A DNA stretch of 64,000 bases from Diaporthe sp. PMI_573 (Eukaryota > Ascomycota > Sordariomycetes > Diaporthales > Diaporthaceae). Below, piece by piece: positions 1 to 10,623 of the stretch. The stretch spans positions 62,001-126,000 of the forward strand of contig JAJTUP010000116.1 in the NCBI GenBank assembly GCA_021399435.1. Direction: 5' to 3'. The translations under genes and the position numbers were made by a program. Positions within the stretch are counted from its first letter, which is position 1. Each line of letters opens with the position of its first letter. The notes under the pieces are model-generated. The model did not search any database, was not told the DNA's origin, and saw only the letters and a program-made list of their open reading frames with translations.

Positions 1-290
1 AAACCCGGAAAGTATCGACCGACGGTCGTTCAGTCCGGCCATACCCGATGCACGAGCGCGTCTACGCAACCGTTCGGCCAGCGCTCGGTCGGTGCTCGGT
101 CGATGTGGGGCATCGGCATCGGCACTTGCAGGACTTCCCGCATGCAGATGCAGCACGCCGTGTTTCTCACCTTAGTGGGTCATCGGTTTATAATTTGACA
201 AGCCTTCGCAGCATCCGCGCTCGGTGAATCGAAACATGCCTGCTCCGTAAGCAGCCGTCTTATGATCCAAGACAAGACCGATAATCCTTC
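1..290. other. 5' flank of the Zn2Cys6 gene
   Basis: No coding feature is supported. It is the presumed promoter and leader of the regulator that starts at 291. A TA-rich patch lies near 190, but no specific site can be assigned. Confidence 0.4.
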
Positions 291-2360
291 ATGGCGGGCA
301 GCGAGGGTTCATTGCACATTTGGAACTGCCTGACCTGCAGGCGCCGGAAGGTCCGCTGCGATCGGCGCTCGCCCTGCTCCCAGTGTTCCAGAGCCGGGCT
401 CGACTGCGCGTTCCCCACGTCCGGTCGGGCTCCAACGAGGCGAGACGAAGCACCTAGCAGCAGCTCGAGGGCCAGAAATCAGGATTTGCTTACTCGATTG
501 AATCGCCTCGAGGGCATGCTGCAACACATAGGTGTGCAGCCTGATCCCACCCGCTCCGCCGACGACTTCAATCGGCAAGCAACAGCAGGACAGCGGCGAA
601 ATGACGAGGACGCGTTGACGCAAAACATCGGCAGTATGTTCGTGTCTAAAGACGACACCATTTACATACCCAGCGGGTTCTGGCGGCACATTTCGGATGA
701 AGTTAGTGATCAGTCGCGGGATGCCGTTCTCGCCGCGCCTTCAGGCACTAATCTACCGGTGCTCCTCCAGGTCACAAACCTCCGCCAGTCATTCGAGGCT
801 GAGCGTCAGCAGTCTAGCATTTTCAGAGATGAAGTCTCTGAACTGAGGAGCCTGCCATGGGCTCCCTTTCCAGCCTATCACTCTGTGCCATTTGACGTCA
901 ACGATTACCAGCCACTGCCATCTCAAATGGCGTTCATCTGGCAGACGTATTGCGAGAACGTCGACTGGAGCATCAAAATCCTCCATCGGAAGACCATGGA
1001 TAAGGTCATTCGCGAGTCCAAGGGTAAGTTGGCCGCGGACTCCGTGCCGTGGCCCGCCGCCCCCGGATCTGTCATCTAACTTATTAGAACAGGGCGACTA
1101 TCGTCACTGCCGGTGTCTTCGCAGGCACTCCTCTTCGCTGTATCCTTGGCAGCCATCTCCTCCATGAGTGAAGAGGACGTGTTAGAAAACTTCAACAATT
1201 CCCGCATATCCCTCGCTCACCGCCTCTCGATGGGCGCCGAGGTTTCCCTCGCCAAGGCCGATGTCCTCAACACCACAGATACTCGAGTACTCCAGGCGCT
1301 AGTTATTTACGTCGAGGTCAAGAGTCACGAAGCAGGAACCCGCGCCTCATGGTGCCTCACGGGTCTCGTCGTCCGCATCGCCCTACTTATGGGTCTACAC
1401 CGCGACGGCTCTCATTTCAAGGACATATCGCCGTTCAACGCTGAAATGAGGCGGCGATTATGGTGGCATATCTGTTTCATCGACGCTCGCTCAGGGGAGT
1501 CACAAACAACCTGCACTCAATTATCTACATTTGGCATCTTCCAGGATACAGAGCCGCCGACCAACGTCGACGACGAGGATCTCGATCCGCATGATACGAG
1601 TCCACCCACAACACGCGACGGCATCTCCGACGCGTCACTAGCGATTATCCGCTACCATTTCTGGCAGCTCAGTAAGCGGGAGAAGCGCCCATGGTCCCCT
1701 ATGGCTACCAAGACAGACGCTCAAGAAGCTGTCACCATCTCGCCCGAGGCGATCGAGGCCCTGGCAACGACTCGCCAGAAGATCGAAGACAACTTCCTCC
1801 GCCACGCCGAGCATGGTAATCCCGGCCACCAATTTCTCTCCGATATAGTACGCCACGCCCTCGCGAGATCAGAGCTCAGTTTAAGCACGCAAGACGCACC
1901 ACCGATAACATCATCCCTCAGCGCCTCTATATATCCTGGCCTCAACCGCATCCTCATCCTTTGCTTGACCGTGCTGGAGCTGTCCAACAGGCTTGAATTG
2001 TCTCCCGCCACGAGCGGCTGGTACTGGGGCCTTCAGCCACCCGTTCCCTGGCGCTGTCTGAGCGTGCTCCTCGTGCAACTCCGGAAACGACCGTGGGGCC
2101 CCACGTGCGAACGGGCATGGACGTGTCTCAACACATACCTAACCTCATCCACCGCCTTGAGGGCCAACTGTAGGAAGGACATACTGTGGCTGCCGGTGAG
2201 AAAGCTCTTGGGAGATGTCACTGAACACCGAAAGCGAGAGAACGAGCGGATCCAGGGAGACAAAGGCATCGCTCGACAGCTACAATATCTGCAAAAGCCG
2301 GATTTTTTACGAGATCCGGACGCATTCTGTCCACGTGACTGGCAGAATCAGGGCTCCTAA
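291..2360 (+). CDS. Zn2Cys6 fungal transcription factor, two exons
   Basis: Predicted nuclear DNA-binding regulator of about 666 residues. The N-terminus has a canonical zinc binuclear cluster (C13, C16, C23, C29, C32, C39; spacing CX2CX6CX5CX2CX6C) with the basic run RRRK, followed by a linker and a fungal-specific TF (middle homology) domain with the RRLWWHICFID motif near the middle of exon 2. I place exon 1 at 291-1023, an intron at 1024-1092 (donor GTAAGT, acceptor ACAG, 69 bp) and exon 2 at 1093-2360; the reading frame is kept across the splice and the join reads ESKGRLSSLPVSSQ. The start is the first ATG before the cluster. Target genes cannot be inferred. A short stretch after FIDARSG looks poorly conserved, so a small extra intron or local mutation there is possible. 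Confidence 0.85.
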
Positions 2361-2387
2361 TAGTGTAACCAGTGCGTGTGAAAGCCT

Positions 2388-2542
2388 CAAACTGCTCATT
2401 TAGTCCGTTTGAATTGGCCACACTAAACTACCGGTCCGTCTAACTCGGCCACACTAAACTACCAGTCTGCCTGAAATGCCCAAACTAAACTATTGGTCCG
2501 TCCGTCACCGTCACACTAGACCACAGTGCAAACTATGGTCTA
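2388..2542. repeat. 31-bp tandem repeat, about five degenerate units
   Basis: Five consecutive 31-bp units start at 2388, 2419, 2450, 2481 and 2512. Units 1-3 share the core CACACTAAACTA followed by GGTCCGTC-like bases; the outer units are more diverged. The array begins 28 bp after the stop codon of the Zn2Cys6 gene and ends about 85 bp before the hAT relic on the opposite strand. It may be a 3'-UTR minisatellite or the subterminal repeat region of the hAT relic. Confidence 0.75.
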
Positions 2543-2626
2543 CACTAATAGTCCAAACATAAAAGATGGCTTGTGGCCCATCCCCGTACCTGCCTCCAAG
2601 CTTCCCAATGCCATTGTCGAATTGTC

Positions 2627-3238
2627 TCACCGCCCGCCTTCTTTATCACGTCCCTGAATCCAAAGTATCGACGACGGTACCCGTGGCTGCCGGATCGACA
2701 TAACGACACTAGAGTCCAGAATTAGACAACGGTACACATCACGAATCAGAAGGCTTACCTCTGATGGGACTATCAAAGAGCTCCTGTCCCAGGATCGTAG
2801 GCATTCCAAGAGGTTCAACGTTTCAATGTTCATGGATCCTCGCTGGTCGGTTACCGAAAGCTTGGCTTTGGAGAAGAGTCGCTCTGTCTCAGTAGACATA
2901 GGCGCAATCGATAGAATGTCGATGGCCATCATAGATAAGTTAGGGAACCGCCGTCGCTGCGCTGATTCTAACCACCATTTCAACGGATCCGATACCATCA
3001 TCACAGGCTCACGGCAGTACACTTCGTACTCGTCGTCATCCATGTTGAAAATCGTAGCCTTTTGCTCTCTCATCCACATTTTGTACCCATTTGGTCGTCT
3101 TGTAGTTGGCTCTTGTGCAGAAGTTGGTCGAAGAACAGGGCAGGAGGTGGTTGATTTGTACGACTCCCTCCACAGCTCCCCTACGCGAGCTTTAGCTCTC
3201 TCAATCCATTCATTCTTGTCCTCCCAAGTCTTCTCCAT
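2627..3238 (-). pseudogene. hAT transposase C-terminal relic
   Basis: A 203-residue reading frame matches the C-terminal third of fungal hAT transposases. It shows the W..K.WW-type block (DPLKWWLESAQRRRFPNL) and the hAT dimerisation block (SMMAIDILSIAPMSTETERLFSKAK). The BED finger and catalytic core are missing: upstream on the minus strand the frame meets tandem stops near 3250. This is a decayed fragment, not a functional gene. The 31-bp repeats on its downstream side may be its subterminal sequence. Confidence 0.85.
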
Positions 3239-3477
3239 GTATGCCCACTACTAATACGTTTCACAAAAGTGGATCTGTTCCTCAGTGAGCCCATACATCT
3301 TCCGCTTCTGGCTTATGTCTTCTCTCCTCTGTCCTGTTTCTTCGGATTCTCGTGCGTTATTAATGTTCAGTTGGCTAGCTTGAAGGCTCTTCTCCAAGTG
3401 TTCAGCATCCTATCCTCAGCAACTGAAGCGGCGCCTACTGTCAGAAAACTGTCCGGGCATGTGATATGTCCGGCTGA

Positions 3478-4203
3478 CTGGTAAACCACGTTAGTGCTAG
3501 TTCCAAAAGCTTATCGTCGTCTGGCAAATCAGGTTCCTCGGGTAGTTTGTCCTCGTCAGGCTCGTCAGGGTAACTAATACCAGCATCCCGATTCCTTGTG
3601 GACCAAGGTTACTAACGCACTCCGTCCTTCGCCAGTGGCCGAGGCGCCGCCTCCTCGACCTCTACGACCGGCGGTAGAACAATAACCGGCTCCGGCCCAG
3701 CACCCCAATACGGCGGCGGGCGGTACTATGGTGGTGGCACGACGGTCCCCTACCGTTCTGGGTCACGCTCCACGGGCGGTATTGTCCCCTTCGTGCTGGT
3801 GGGCGGCCTGGCATCCTACGCATTTTGGCCGGGCGTCTGGCTACACCCGCCATACCTGTACCCCTACGTGCACCCATGGACCTACCGCAACCAGTCCTCG
3901 AACCAGAACGAGACCAGGCCCGTCACGTGTGCCTGTGAGCCCGACATGGTTTGCGGCTGCGACGACAACCCCAACCAGACCTACATCGACAGCGTCATTG
4001 GCAACGGCAGCTTCAAGTCACTCAACCGCTCCCTGGTCGCCATCGGTCACGTCAACGGCACAGAGACCATTCTCCTCAACGGCACCTTGCCCAATGGTAC
4101 CACTGCCAGCAGCGGCACCGAGTCACCCAACGCAACCGCTCATCTGGTTCATTGTTCTTGGTCCCTAGCCGCTACAGCAGCGGTCATGGTGTTCTTTGCT
4201 TGA
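3478..4203 (+). pseudogene. DUF7732-like GPI-anchored surface protein, 5'-truncated
   Basis: The 3' part of a small secreted, probably GPI-anchored protein. Exon A (open from 3478 to 3569) encodes a Ser/Gly-rich run (SGKSGSSGSLSSSGSSG). The intron is 3570-3635 (GTAACT donor, TTACTAAC branch site, GCCAG acceptor), and exon B runs 3636-4203 with the frame kept. Exon B encodes a Gly/Tyr-rich stretch, the segment FVLVGGLASYAFWPGVW, a Cys cluster (CACEPDMVCGCDD), many N-glycosylation sites and a hydrophobic tail (SLAATAAVMVFFA) typical of a GPI signal. The order of parts fits DUF7732-type fungal proteins as I recall them. No signal peptide or start codon joins exon A in frame (TGA at 3475), so the 5' end is lost or lies in an unseen exon next to the hAT relic. 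Confidence 0.6.
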
Positions 4204-6598
4204 TCTATCGCCACATTTGTTACACGAAAATGGCAAACATAACAACCGTGACAAACAAGACCATTAGGTTAAACATAATGATTTTCTGAAGACGCCCCGA
4301 CGTATGAGCCGGGACACGAGCAGTGAGGTTATCATCAAGGCATGCAATACGATGGCTTGAGCTATGACCGGGGCCTCAGCGCTGTGCCTTCCAATGCCAT
4401 TTTGTGTAACAATTTCATGGAAAACCTGTCTGGGGCCCCGGACACTGATCCTCACGCCCTCGATATCGGCGTGAGAGTTCAAGGGATTCAACCCGCCTTC
4501 TGCCCTGCATTTTTCCGCTCCATTTATTCCAACTGCTGTAGCCTAAAGCCCCGGGGCGTATATTAAGGGCGTACATTGTAAAACTTGTTTGACTCTTAGT
4601 TCACTCTATTCATCAACAGAACTTTGTACACTATGTGCGGCCACCAATCTCACCAGCCTCCTTCAAATCCTTGCAGGTCTTCTCAGCATCCTTTCCCATA
4701 ATAAAGGCCTGGGCGCAAAGGTTGACGACAGGCAGATCACAATTGCCCACGAGCTCTCAAGGTTAGCCAGCGATGAATATCTTGAGGACATCATGCAACA
4801 TGCAAGACACATGGAGGTGGGTCCCTTCCTGCGCAGTGAACAAGTACTCCGAGTTGAGCACGGAATGTTCACCGGCTCATGTTGTGTAAATACATATGCA
4901 GGCGCAGAGGCCAGCTAAGGCACACCATCAGGTGTAGGCTGTGCTGACCTCCCTCGCCATCTCTCTAGTCTTGTTCCGTTCGCCCTGTCAACGTAAGGAA
5001 GAGGCTCTTCCGGTAGTACGAGGCGTATTTTCACGCGTGACCAATGGCATCGGGGAGGTGGTCAGATGGAAGTCGTCATTCTGACAACCCAATTATAGGC
5101 CTAATCTAGAATTGCTTGCTTGTGATCGCATTTGCCCCGGTAGGGGCGGAAGTGAGGAATCTACCAGGCCTATTCAAGATGTAATCTGGCTGATGCATCA
5201 GCTGGGGCCACGAATGTGGTCTCGCCCCCAGCGTCACAGATATTCACAAGGGATATATGCAAGGCACCAATGGAACAACGCCCTTACTTTTGCCTGGCGG
5301 CTGGTGTGGTCGCTATCAGGCTATCACAGCCCCCTTCTTGTGCTTCTATAGGTGAGAGGCCGCTGGGCAGGGCAGCCACTTAGCCATCTTCGGGCTGTGT
5401 GTTTCACACCGGTCTTGCTCTTAAGGCAGCCAAGTATTATCGTTCCGACCCCTCTGAAAGCCGTGTTCTCCTTCTTTCTCTCGTCTTGTCTGTTCTCCTT
5501 CCTTTCTTCCTTTCCCTCTTCCCCTTCGTCCTGGTACTCCAACGTTGAAGAATAGCTTCAGGACGTCCTTGTTTGAAATTCAGAAGAAGCAGAACAAGGA
5601 AAGATCCAAATTTCCACCCCCTGCGCTTACTCATGCCCGGCAGAAGCAAAGTCCAATTCCCTCACCGGTTTTTCATTTGTACGGTCTCGGGACACGGCTG
5701 TATGCAGGCGGCCTAGTATGATCTGAGTGAGGCTTGTGGCGTGCTGTGTGTCACCCCACATGCACAACTGGGCGGACTCGGCGACCTCCCGTTCCACACA
5801 GATCTGCTCACCTGGACCTATTCAGTCTAAGGAAACTTCAACCAGACACAAGTATTTAGTTTTTCTATCATGGGATATTATACAAAGGGTCTGAATATCA
5901 AGTTGCTCTGCATCTGGGATTTGGTGAGCAGGGCTGTATGATGCTAAGCCTTTCTAAACTCTTATTTAAAACTATTGATAGATAAAATAACCCCACTTTA
6001 GTCAATATCTCGATCTTACCATTTTTCGCCCTCCATTTTGCTTACTCTGTGCCGAATCTAGTTTGTTTAGCCTGCAGTCATCGATCTCATGCTTTCGTGG
6101 GTTAGATTAACTCAAAACCGTCATTCAGTTGGTCATTTAACTCACTGGTGACAGTTGCTTTGGACCCTTAATACGGTATGTATCATGAATTAGCTAATTG
6201 ACGGACAAGGAAGTTAGTCAATATGCTTCTCTATGAGATCTTGGTCTGGGCTTGCCTGAACAGTGAAGTGAGCATTGCCATATTTGAATCGCAGTTTATG
6301 TGCCAACTGTTCCGGGTCAATGTTACTTGCCCGAATGCTCTGCATTTCTTGTTCATGAGCAACATTCCAACAATGAAATATCGAGAAGATGCTTCGCGGA
6401 AACCTCATTTCGAGCAATAATAGGCTGAAGTATTTAGAAGAAGAATGGTGAGGCTGACGAGAAATGTGACGCTCCTTGGGGAAACTGTTCGCAAGTACTT
6501 TCCTAAAAATAGAATGTTAATTCTACATATAGATTGGGGCAAATGATGACCTATGCCCGACACATACCCGTGCGTAATACACGCCCCGCAACAACGCA
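4204..6598. other. Intergenic, no supported gene
   Basis: Only short unsupported frames occur. The longest is 4589-4918 (109 codons, plus strand), which I do not recognise. A pyrimidine-rich tract lies at about 5452-5535. AT-rich sequence follows to the TPR gene. No terminal repeats or RNA genes were seen. Confidence 0.5.
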
Positions 6599-7741
6599 CT
6601 AAAAAAAGAAACTTTGCTGCTTCTTGTATTCGTCCTGAAGAGCTCGATACTCTTCAATCAGCCAGCGTCCGCTTTCTAGGACTCGGCAACAAATATTGTC
6701 GGAGTTGAGGCGATGAAAGGCTGTGAAGAGATTTTGCTTTTCTCTAGGTGAAGAAAGAAAATATCGATTAGGTGGAGGGTTCTTATCGTGCGGAAAGCGG
6801 GTAGGTAACTTGTCACCGAGTAATTCACCTACCATATTGCTCATCTCACCGAGTCCTCGTATTTTCAAGCCGCAGTCGTCTTTAAAAACGTGATGAAGCA
6901 CTCCTTCCAAGCTCCTTATTATGCGATCCGAATGGATAAACTTTTCTTGCATCTCTGGGGCGACCAAGTTTAAGATACGGAGCATGTCTTGCTTTGGCAG
7001 CGTTGCACCGAAGCTAGCCTCCCCGCTGCCCCTAGCTGAGCAGTTCGGGCAGAGTATGACCAGTGTGCACCAATTCGCATCCTCGTCTAGAGTGAAGATC
7101 TCATTCTTCAAGCAGTCCATACAGACCACGAGATGATTTTTATTCTTGGACATTTCCTTGTACTTCAGAGTTGCAGCTTCGCACCGCCGCACACGCATCT
7201 TGTATACATCAGCGAGGTTTTCATAACCCTCCTGGCGTTTAAAGATACTCTCTAGGTTATGCGCGGCGGTGCGGGCAGTATGATCTTCACGGTCTATTGC
7301 CTGCTTGATAACCTCCTGGAACACTCTCGTGGCCTCGGTGTAGTCCTGCTTATGCAATAAAATCGTGCCGGTTATGTTTTTTATGTTTGGTATCAGTCTG
7401 TGGGAAGAACTGTCCCGAGTGACATCGTCTAAGGCTGTCTCGACGACAGCATGTGCGTTCTCTAACTCTCCAGCCTGAATACAAGACCATGCTAAGTTAC
7501 ATTTCCCATTGACTATATCGTATTGGTCAGCAGGGCTTGCATTCTTTATGGCGTTAAGAAATACATTTTTGGCTTCTTGATATTCCTTCCGAGCGAAAAG
7601 CGAGCAACCCAGAGTGTTAAGGGTGTCAAAGCGATATAGGTTATCCGGACCCATGGTTGCAAGGCTTGTTCTGAGTGTATCCTCGGCCTTCTCGTATTCG
7701 CCATCGTTGTAAAACGTTGTGGCAGCCTGGCATGCTTCCAT
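6599..7741 (-). CDS. TPR-repeat protein with C-terminal zinc-ribbon-like motif
   Basis: A single-exon gene of 380 residues. Residues 1 to about 190 form helix pairs with TPR periodicity (for example YNDGEYEKAEDTLRTSL, FARKEYQEAKNVFLNAI and LHKQDYTEATRVFQEVI), which suggests a protein-binding scaffold. The second half has paired cysteines (CMDC ... CPNC) spaced like a zinc ribbon and then a helical region of unknown fold. No catalytic motif is visible, so no biochemical role is assigned. The frame is intact, and the ATG at 7741 opens directly with the first TPR helix. It is isolated, with AT-rich flanks on both sides. A regulatory or incompatibility-type TPR protein is possible, but this is inference. 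Confidence 0.75.
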   Translation of the reverse strand: MEACQAATTFYNDGEYEKAEDTLRTSLATMGPDNLYRFDTLNTLGCSLFARKEYQEAKNVFLNAIKNASPADQYDIVNGKCNLAWSCIQAGELENAHAVVETALDDVTRDSSSHRLIPNIKNITGTILLHKQDYTEATRVFQEVIKQAIDREDHTARTAAHNLESIFKRQEGYENLADVYKMRVRRCEAATLKYKEMSKNKNHLVVCMDCLKNEIFTLDEDANWCTLVILCPNCSARGSGEASFGATLPKQDMLRILNLVAPEMQEKFIHSDRIIRSLEGVLHHVFKDDCGLKIRGLGEMSNMVGELLGDKLPTRFPHDKNPPPNRYFLSSPREKQNLFTAFHRLNSDNICCRVLESGRWLIEEYRALQDEYKKQQSFFF

Positions 7742-8635
7742 GATGAGTTCTTTGATCTCAACTGAATCCTAGATTTTTTGAATCCTAATAGTTATAGTTT
7801 AACTGAAACTTGTAGAATGAAGATTTGAGGTAGCGTAAAAGTTTAAGATGTGTTAACGGTATATACTTATAGATTTCTAGTGTGCTTAAAAGTTCCAAGC
7901 TTAGTGAGTTTTTGTCGAGAGGTCAGGGGAAGATGCTGGGCAAAGATTGCTTGAGGGCAGATCAGGATCTGAACATTCCGTGCTATGTTATGATTGATAC
8001 CTAACTACATTGTGATTCCAGTGCGTCTAGCCACCCATCTTATAACCTGACCTGCCCATCCCTCATGGATCTCGATGCACGCTGGCCTGAGCGAGGCTCA
8101 GCCTTGACTTGGGCGCCATATGGGCCTGAGCGGTGCTGCGGTGCCTTTCGCCGATACTACGGTGCCCTTCACCGGGCCTCCGACGGGCCCGAAGTGCTGC
8201 CTTCCAACAGTTTTCTTAAACTAAAATGATAATCCTATATTAAGATATCTGATTTTTGCGCCCATTATTACGGAACAAAAAACCACAAAAAAATTGTCTT
8301 AAAACGAAAAAAGGAAACAAAAGAGAAAAGAGAAAAGAGAAAAGAGAAAAGAGAAAAGAGAAAAGAGAAAAGAGAAAATGAAATTGAAACCCTGGTTGGA
8401 TAGACTAGGGGTAATCAGCGGCCAATCTTGGTTCTGTTAGCGATTACTGTACTACACGCGTGATTTGCCAAGCTCGGCCCTTAGGCACGGGTCGTAGCAT
8501 CGTTTATATAGCACTGCATGCAGGACAGTGATATTCAGTGCTAGAGTAAGAATGTACGAACGTAGTTCCATAATTGTAGTTTACAAAAAGCGAAAGCTTG
8601 AATGCCGCAAGCAACTACGAGGTCACTATTGATAT
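7742..8635. other. Intergenic with (AAAAGAG)n microsatellite
   Basis: This is the presumed promoter side of the TPR gene. A 7-bp purine repeat (AAAAGAG) runs at about 8320-8378 with eight or so units. A GC-rich patch with repeated GGTGCC/GGGCC words lies at 8090-8200. No coding sequence is supported. Confidence 0.6.
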
Positions 8636-9277
8636 TTGCAAAGAAGAAAGCGACCAGATGTTTCCTTAAGGAAGGTTAAGCTTGTTTTGTCGCAATCGGA
8701 AGCCCTTCCTACTCCTCCTGTCACTCCGCGCACTCCCAGCTCTCCTAGCACTCCTCGCACTCCAAGAAATCTTCCCTCCCAAACACTCGCACCCTATCAA
8801 CATCTTCCTGAAACCCCTGCTTCGGCCTCAATGCCTGGAAAAGCTGCACTGTGGCTCTCTGGTGGTTGCAAAACCAGTCCTCCGGTTCTGATCAGTACCG
8901 AACTGATCGAGTCCAGCCTGTTCCTCTGTACTAATAGAGAATAGCCTGCGAGCGATTCCTGTCTATCGCCCGACGTCTTCCGTATAGAGGGTCCGACCTC
9001 TACTAGACGATTTCCGAATGCGAGGTGCCTTACTGCGTATGATATGCCTTTTCTAGCAGATGTTAGCAGCCTGTCACGATACTGTGTCTTGCTTAGGGAA
9101 AACCTAACGCCGAGGGATCCCATCCAACTTGTTGAAGCTCGCATAGCATGTTTTCCACGAGGTGTGTTTTCTGGAATCGACGGCGAATCTCGCTGTCCAG
9201 TTCTTTCAAGGCATCACGCAACTCGACCGTCCAGGCTTCGACCACACGCGGAGCGTTACCGTATAAGACTTAGTTAA
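8636..9277 (+). pseudogene. Unidentified reading frame with one internal stop
   Basis: One frame stays open from 8636 to 9277 except for a single TAG at 8942-8944. The first half is basic and Thr/Pro-rich (PTPPVTPRTPSSPSTPRTPR), a disordered-type segment; the second half (PASDSCLSPDVFRIEGP onward) is mixed. No known domain is recognised. The lone stop could be a nonsense mutation or lie within an unrecognised intron. No clear homologue or start context supports expression. The alternative is chance openness. Confidence 0.35.
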
Positions 9278-9614
9278 AACGGCATGAGTCGTGACCACGC
9301 AAGGGTTTGGTAAAAGAGTCTAGAGACTCCCTCAGGGAAGAGCGATGGTCAAGTTGTCACAGGTGTCAAAAATCCCCCCCAAAGTCTAATTTCCTATTAA
9401 CCCCTTTCCATGCATTCCGAAGATCCATGTGTTCATGTCTGAATACATGGATCTGTGGGCTGTCGGCCTTATCGTATCGAACGACTGCTACGCCCAAAGC
9501 ATGGTCCAATCCTCTGAAACGTGGGCACTAGCCTCGGAAACTCAAATGCCTGTAGAAATTCACAGCTGGGATTCCATACTGAGGTCTGCATGAAGGTCTC
9601 GCTGCCGTGGCTTT

Positions 9615-10548
9615 CTAGTTCTCTTCGCCCTCGAGCTTAGCGAGCCACTTGTTCATCTTAGAGTACTGCTTCAAGAAAGTCTTCTCGAGCTTCTCGCATG
9701 CGGCGTAGACATTGTCGGTGGGTTTCCAGTAGGCCTTGCAATTGGCGAAAATTTGATTCATGTCGGCCAGGAACTCCTCGTTATTGGTGTACCGTTTTTT
9801 ATCCATCTTGCTCTTCATGGTATGGAGGTCCATTGGTTTGGTGACCTTCTCAAAGTAGTCGGGGACATTGTCGATAACAGGATGGACTGGCTCCTTGAAC
9901 GGAACTACCAGACGAGCCCAAAACCCTGCATAGGATTAGCGACTATAAAGTTTAATAGATGGTGCAGTATTATTAATAAATAGGATGGTCAGAATTACCG
10001 CTGAGTTGGGCTAGACGAGACGTATATAATGGGACCATAGCGAGCACTAGCTCGCTGAGCACGTCTTGAGGCAACGACTTGGCAAATTGAGCCTTGGAAT
10101 CGGAAGTATGCATGTACTCTGCCGCCCAGCTGAGGAGCAGCTTCCTGACGGAGCATCCCGCTGGGGTGTCCTTCCACACTTGTACCATCAGCGGAGCAGC
10201 AGGTATTCTCGTGGTAGCCAGCCGAACCTTCACCATGGCGTCGAGCGTATGATCGCAAAGGCTCCCTATGCGAAGCTCCTGTCCCAGTTTCCAGACCCCG
10301 ATCAGAATTTCGTACGATGGCAAGGTGTTATCATCCGGTATGACCGCACCAGTGTACATGAAGTTTTGAATGAAGCTAAAAACTTCAACGGGACAGTCGG
10401 GAAGTTGCTTGCTGTACTCTAAGTCGTCTCCGTTGGCAAGTTTCTCGCTGTAGTAGGACGACTTTGCGCAGAGAAGGTCCTTCTGCAAGACGAATGGAAT
10501 CTTGTCTGAGCCAACTAGTATCACCACAAGCGCCGGGTGAGGTTCCAA
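9615..10548 (-). CDS. BTB/POZ-bromodomain fusion protein, two exons
   Basis: The predicted protein has 286 residues. Exon 1 (10548-9999) encodes a BTB/POZ fold: VGSDKIPFVLQKDLLCAKSS, then a YYSEKL block and a PVEVFSFIQNFMYTG block, as in fungal BTB proteins. The intron is 9998-9926 (GTAATT donor, CTAAT branch site, TGCAG acceptor). Exon 2 (9925-9615) encodes a bromodomain: PFKEPVHPVIDNVPDYFEKV, then the KPMDLHTM motif, FLADMNQIFANCKAYW with the Asn-Cys position used for acetyl-lysine contact, and a C-terminal helix. The frame is kept across the intron (550 + 311 nt). BTB domains usually mediate dimerisation or Cullin-3 binding, and bromodomains read acetylated histones; a chromatin-linked adaptor is the natural inference. 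The pairing is unusual in my knowledge and could be a gene fusion made by rearrangement. Confidence 0.75.
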
Positions 10549-10623
10549 CCATGAGAAAATACTGGGCTTAGTCCCTTTGGTGGGCTCTAATGGGTTTAGT
10601 ACTACTAAGGTGATGGCATTGCC
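10549..10623. other. Short spacer between two minus-strand genes
   Basis: This is the 5' flank of the BTB-bromodomain gene and the 3' flank of the tentative gene that ends at 10624. Nothing else is seen. Confidence 0.35.

Noticed and set aside
3728..4168. 146-codon Thr/Pro-rich plus-strand frame
   Set aside because: It overlaps the DUF7732-like exon in another frame; the glycosylated, Cys-bearing frame with intron support is the real one.
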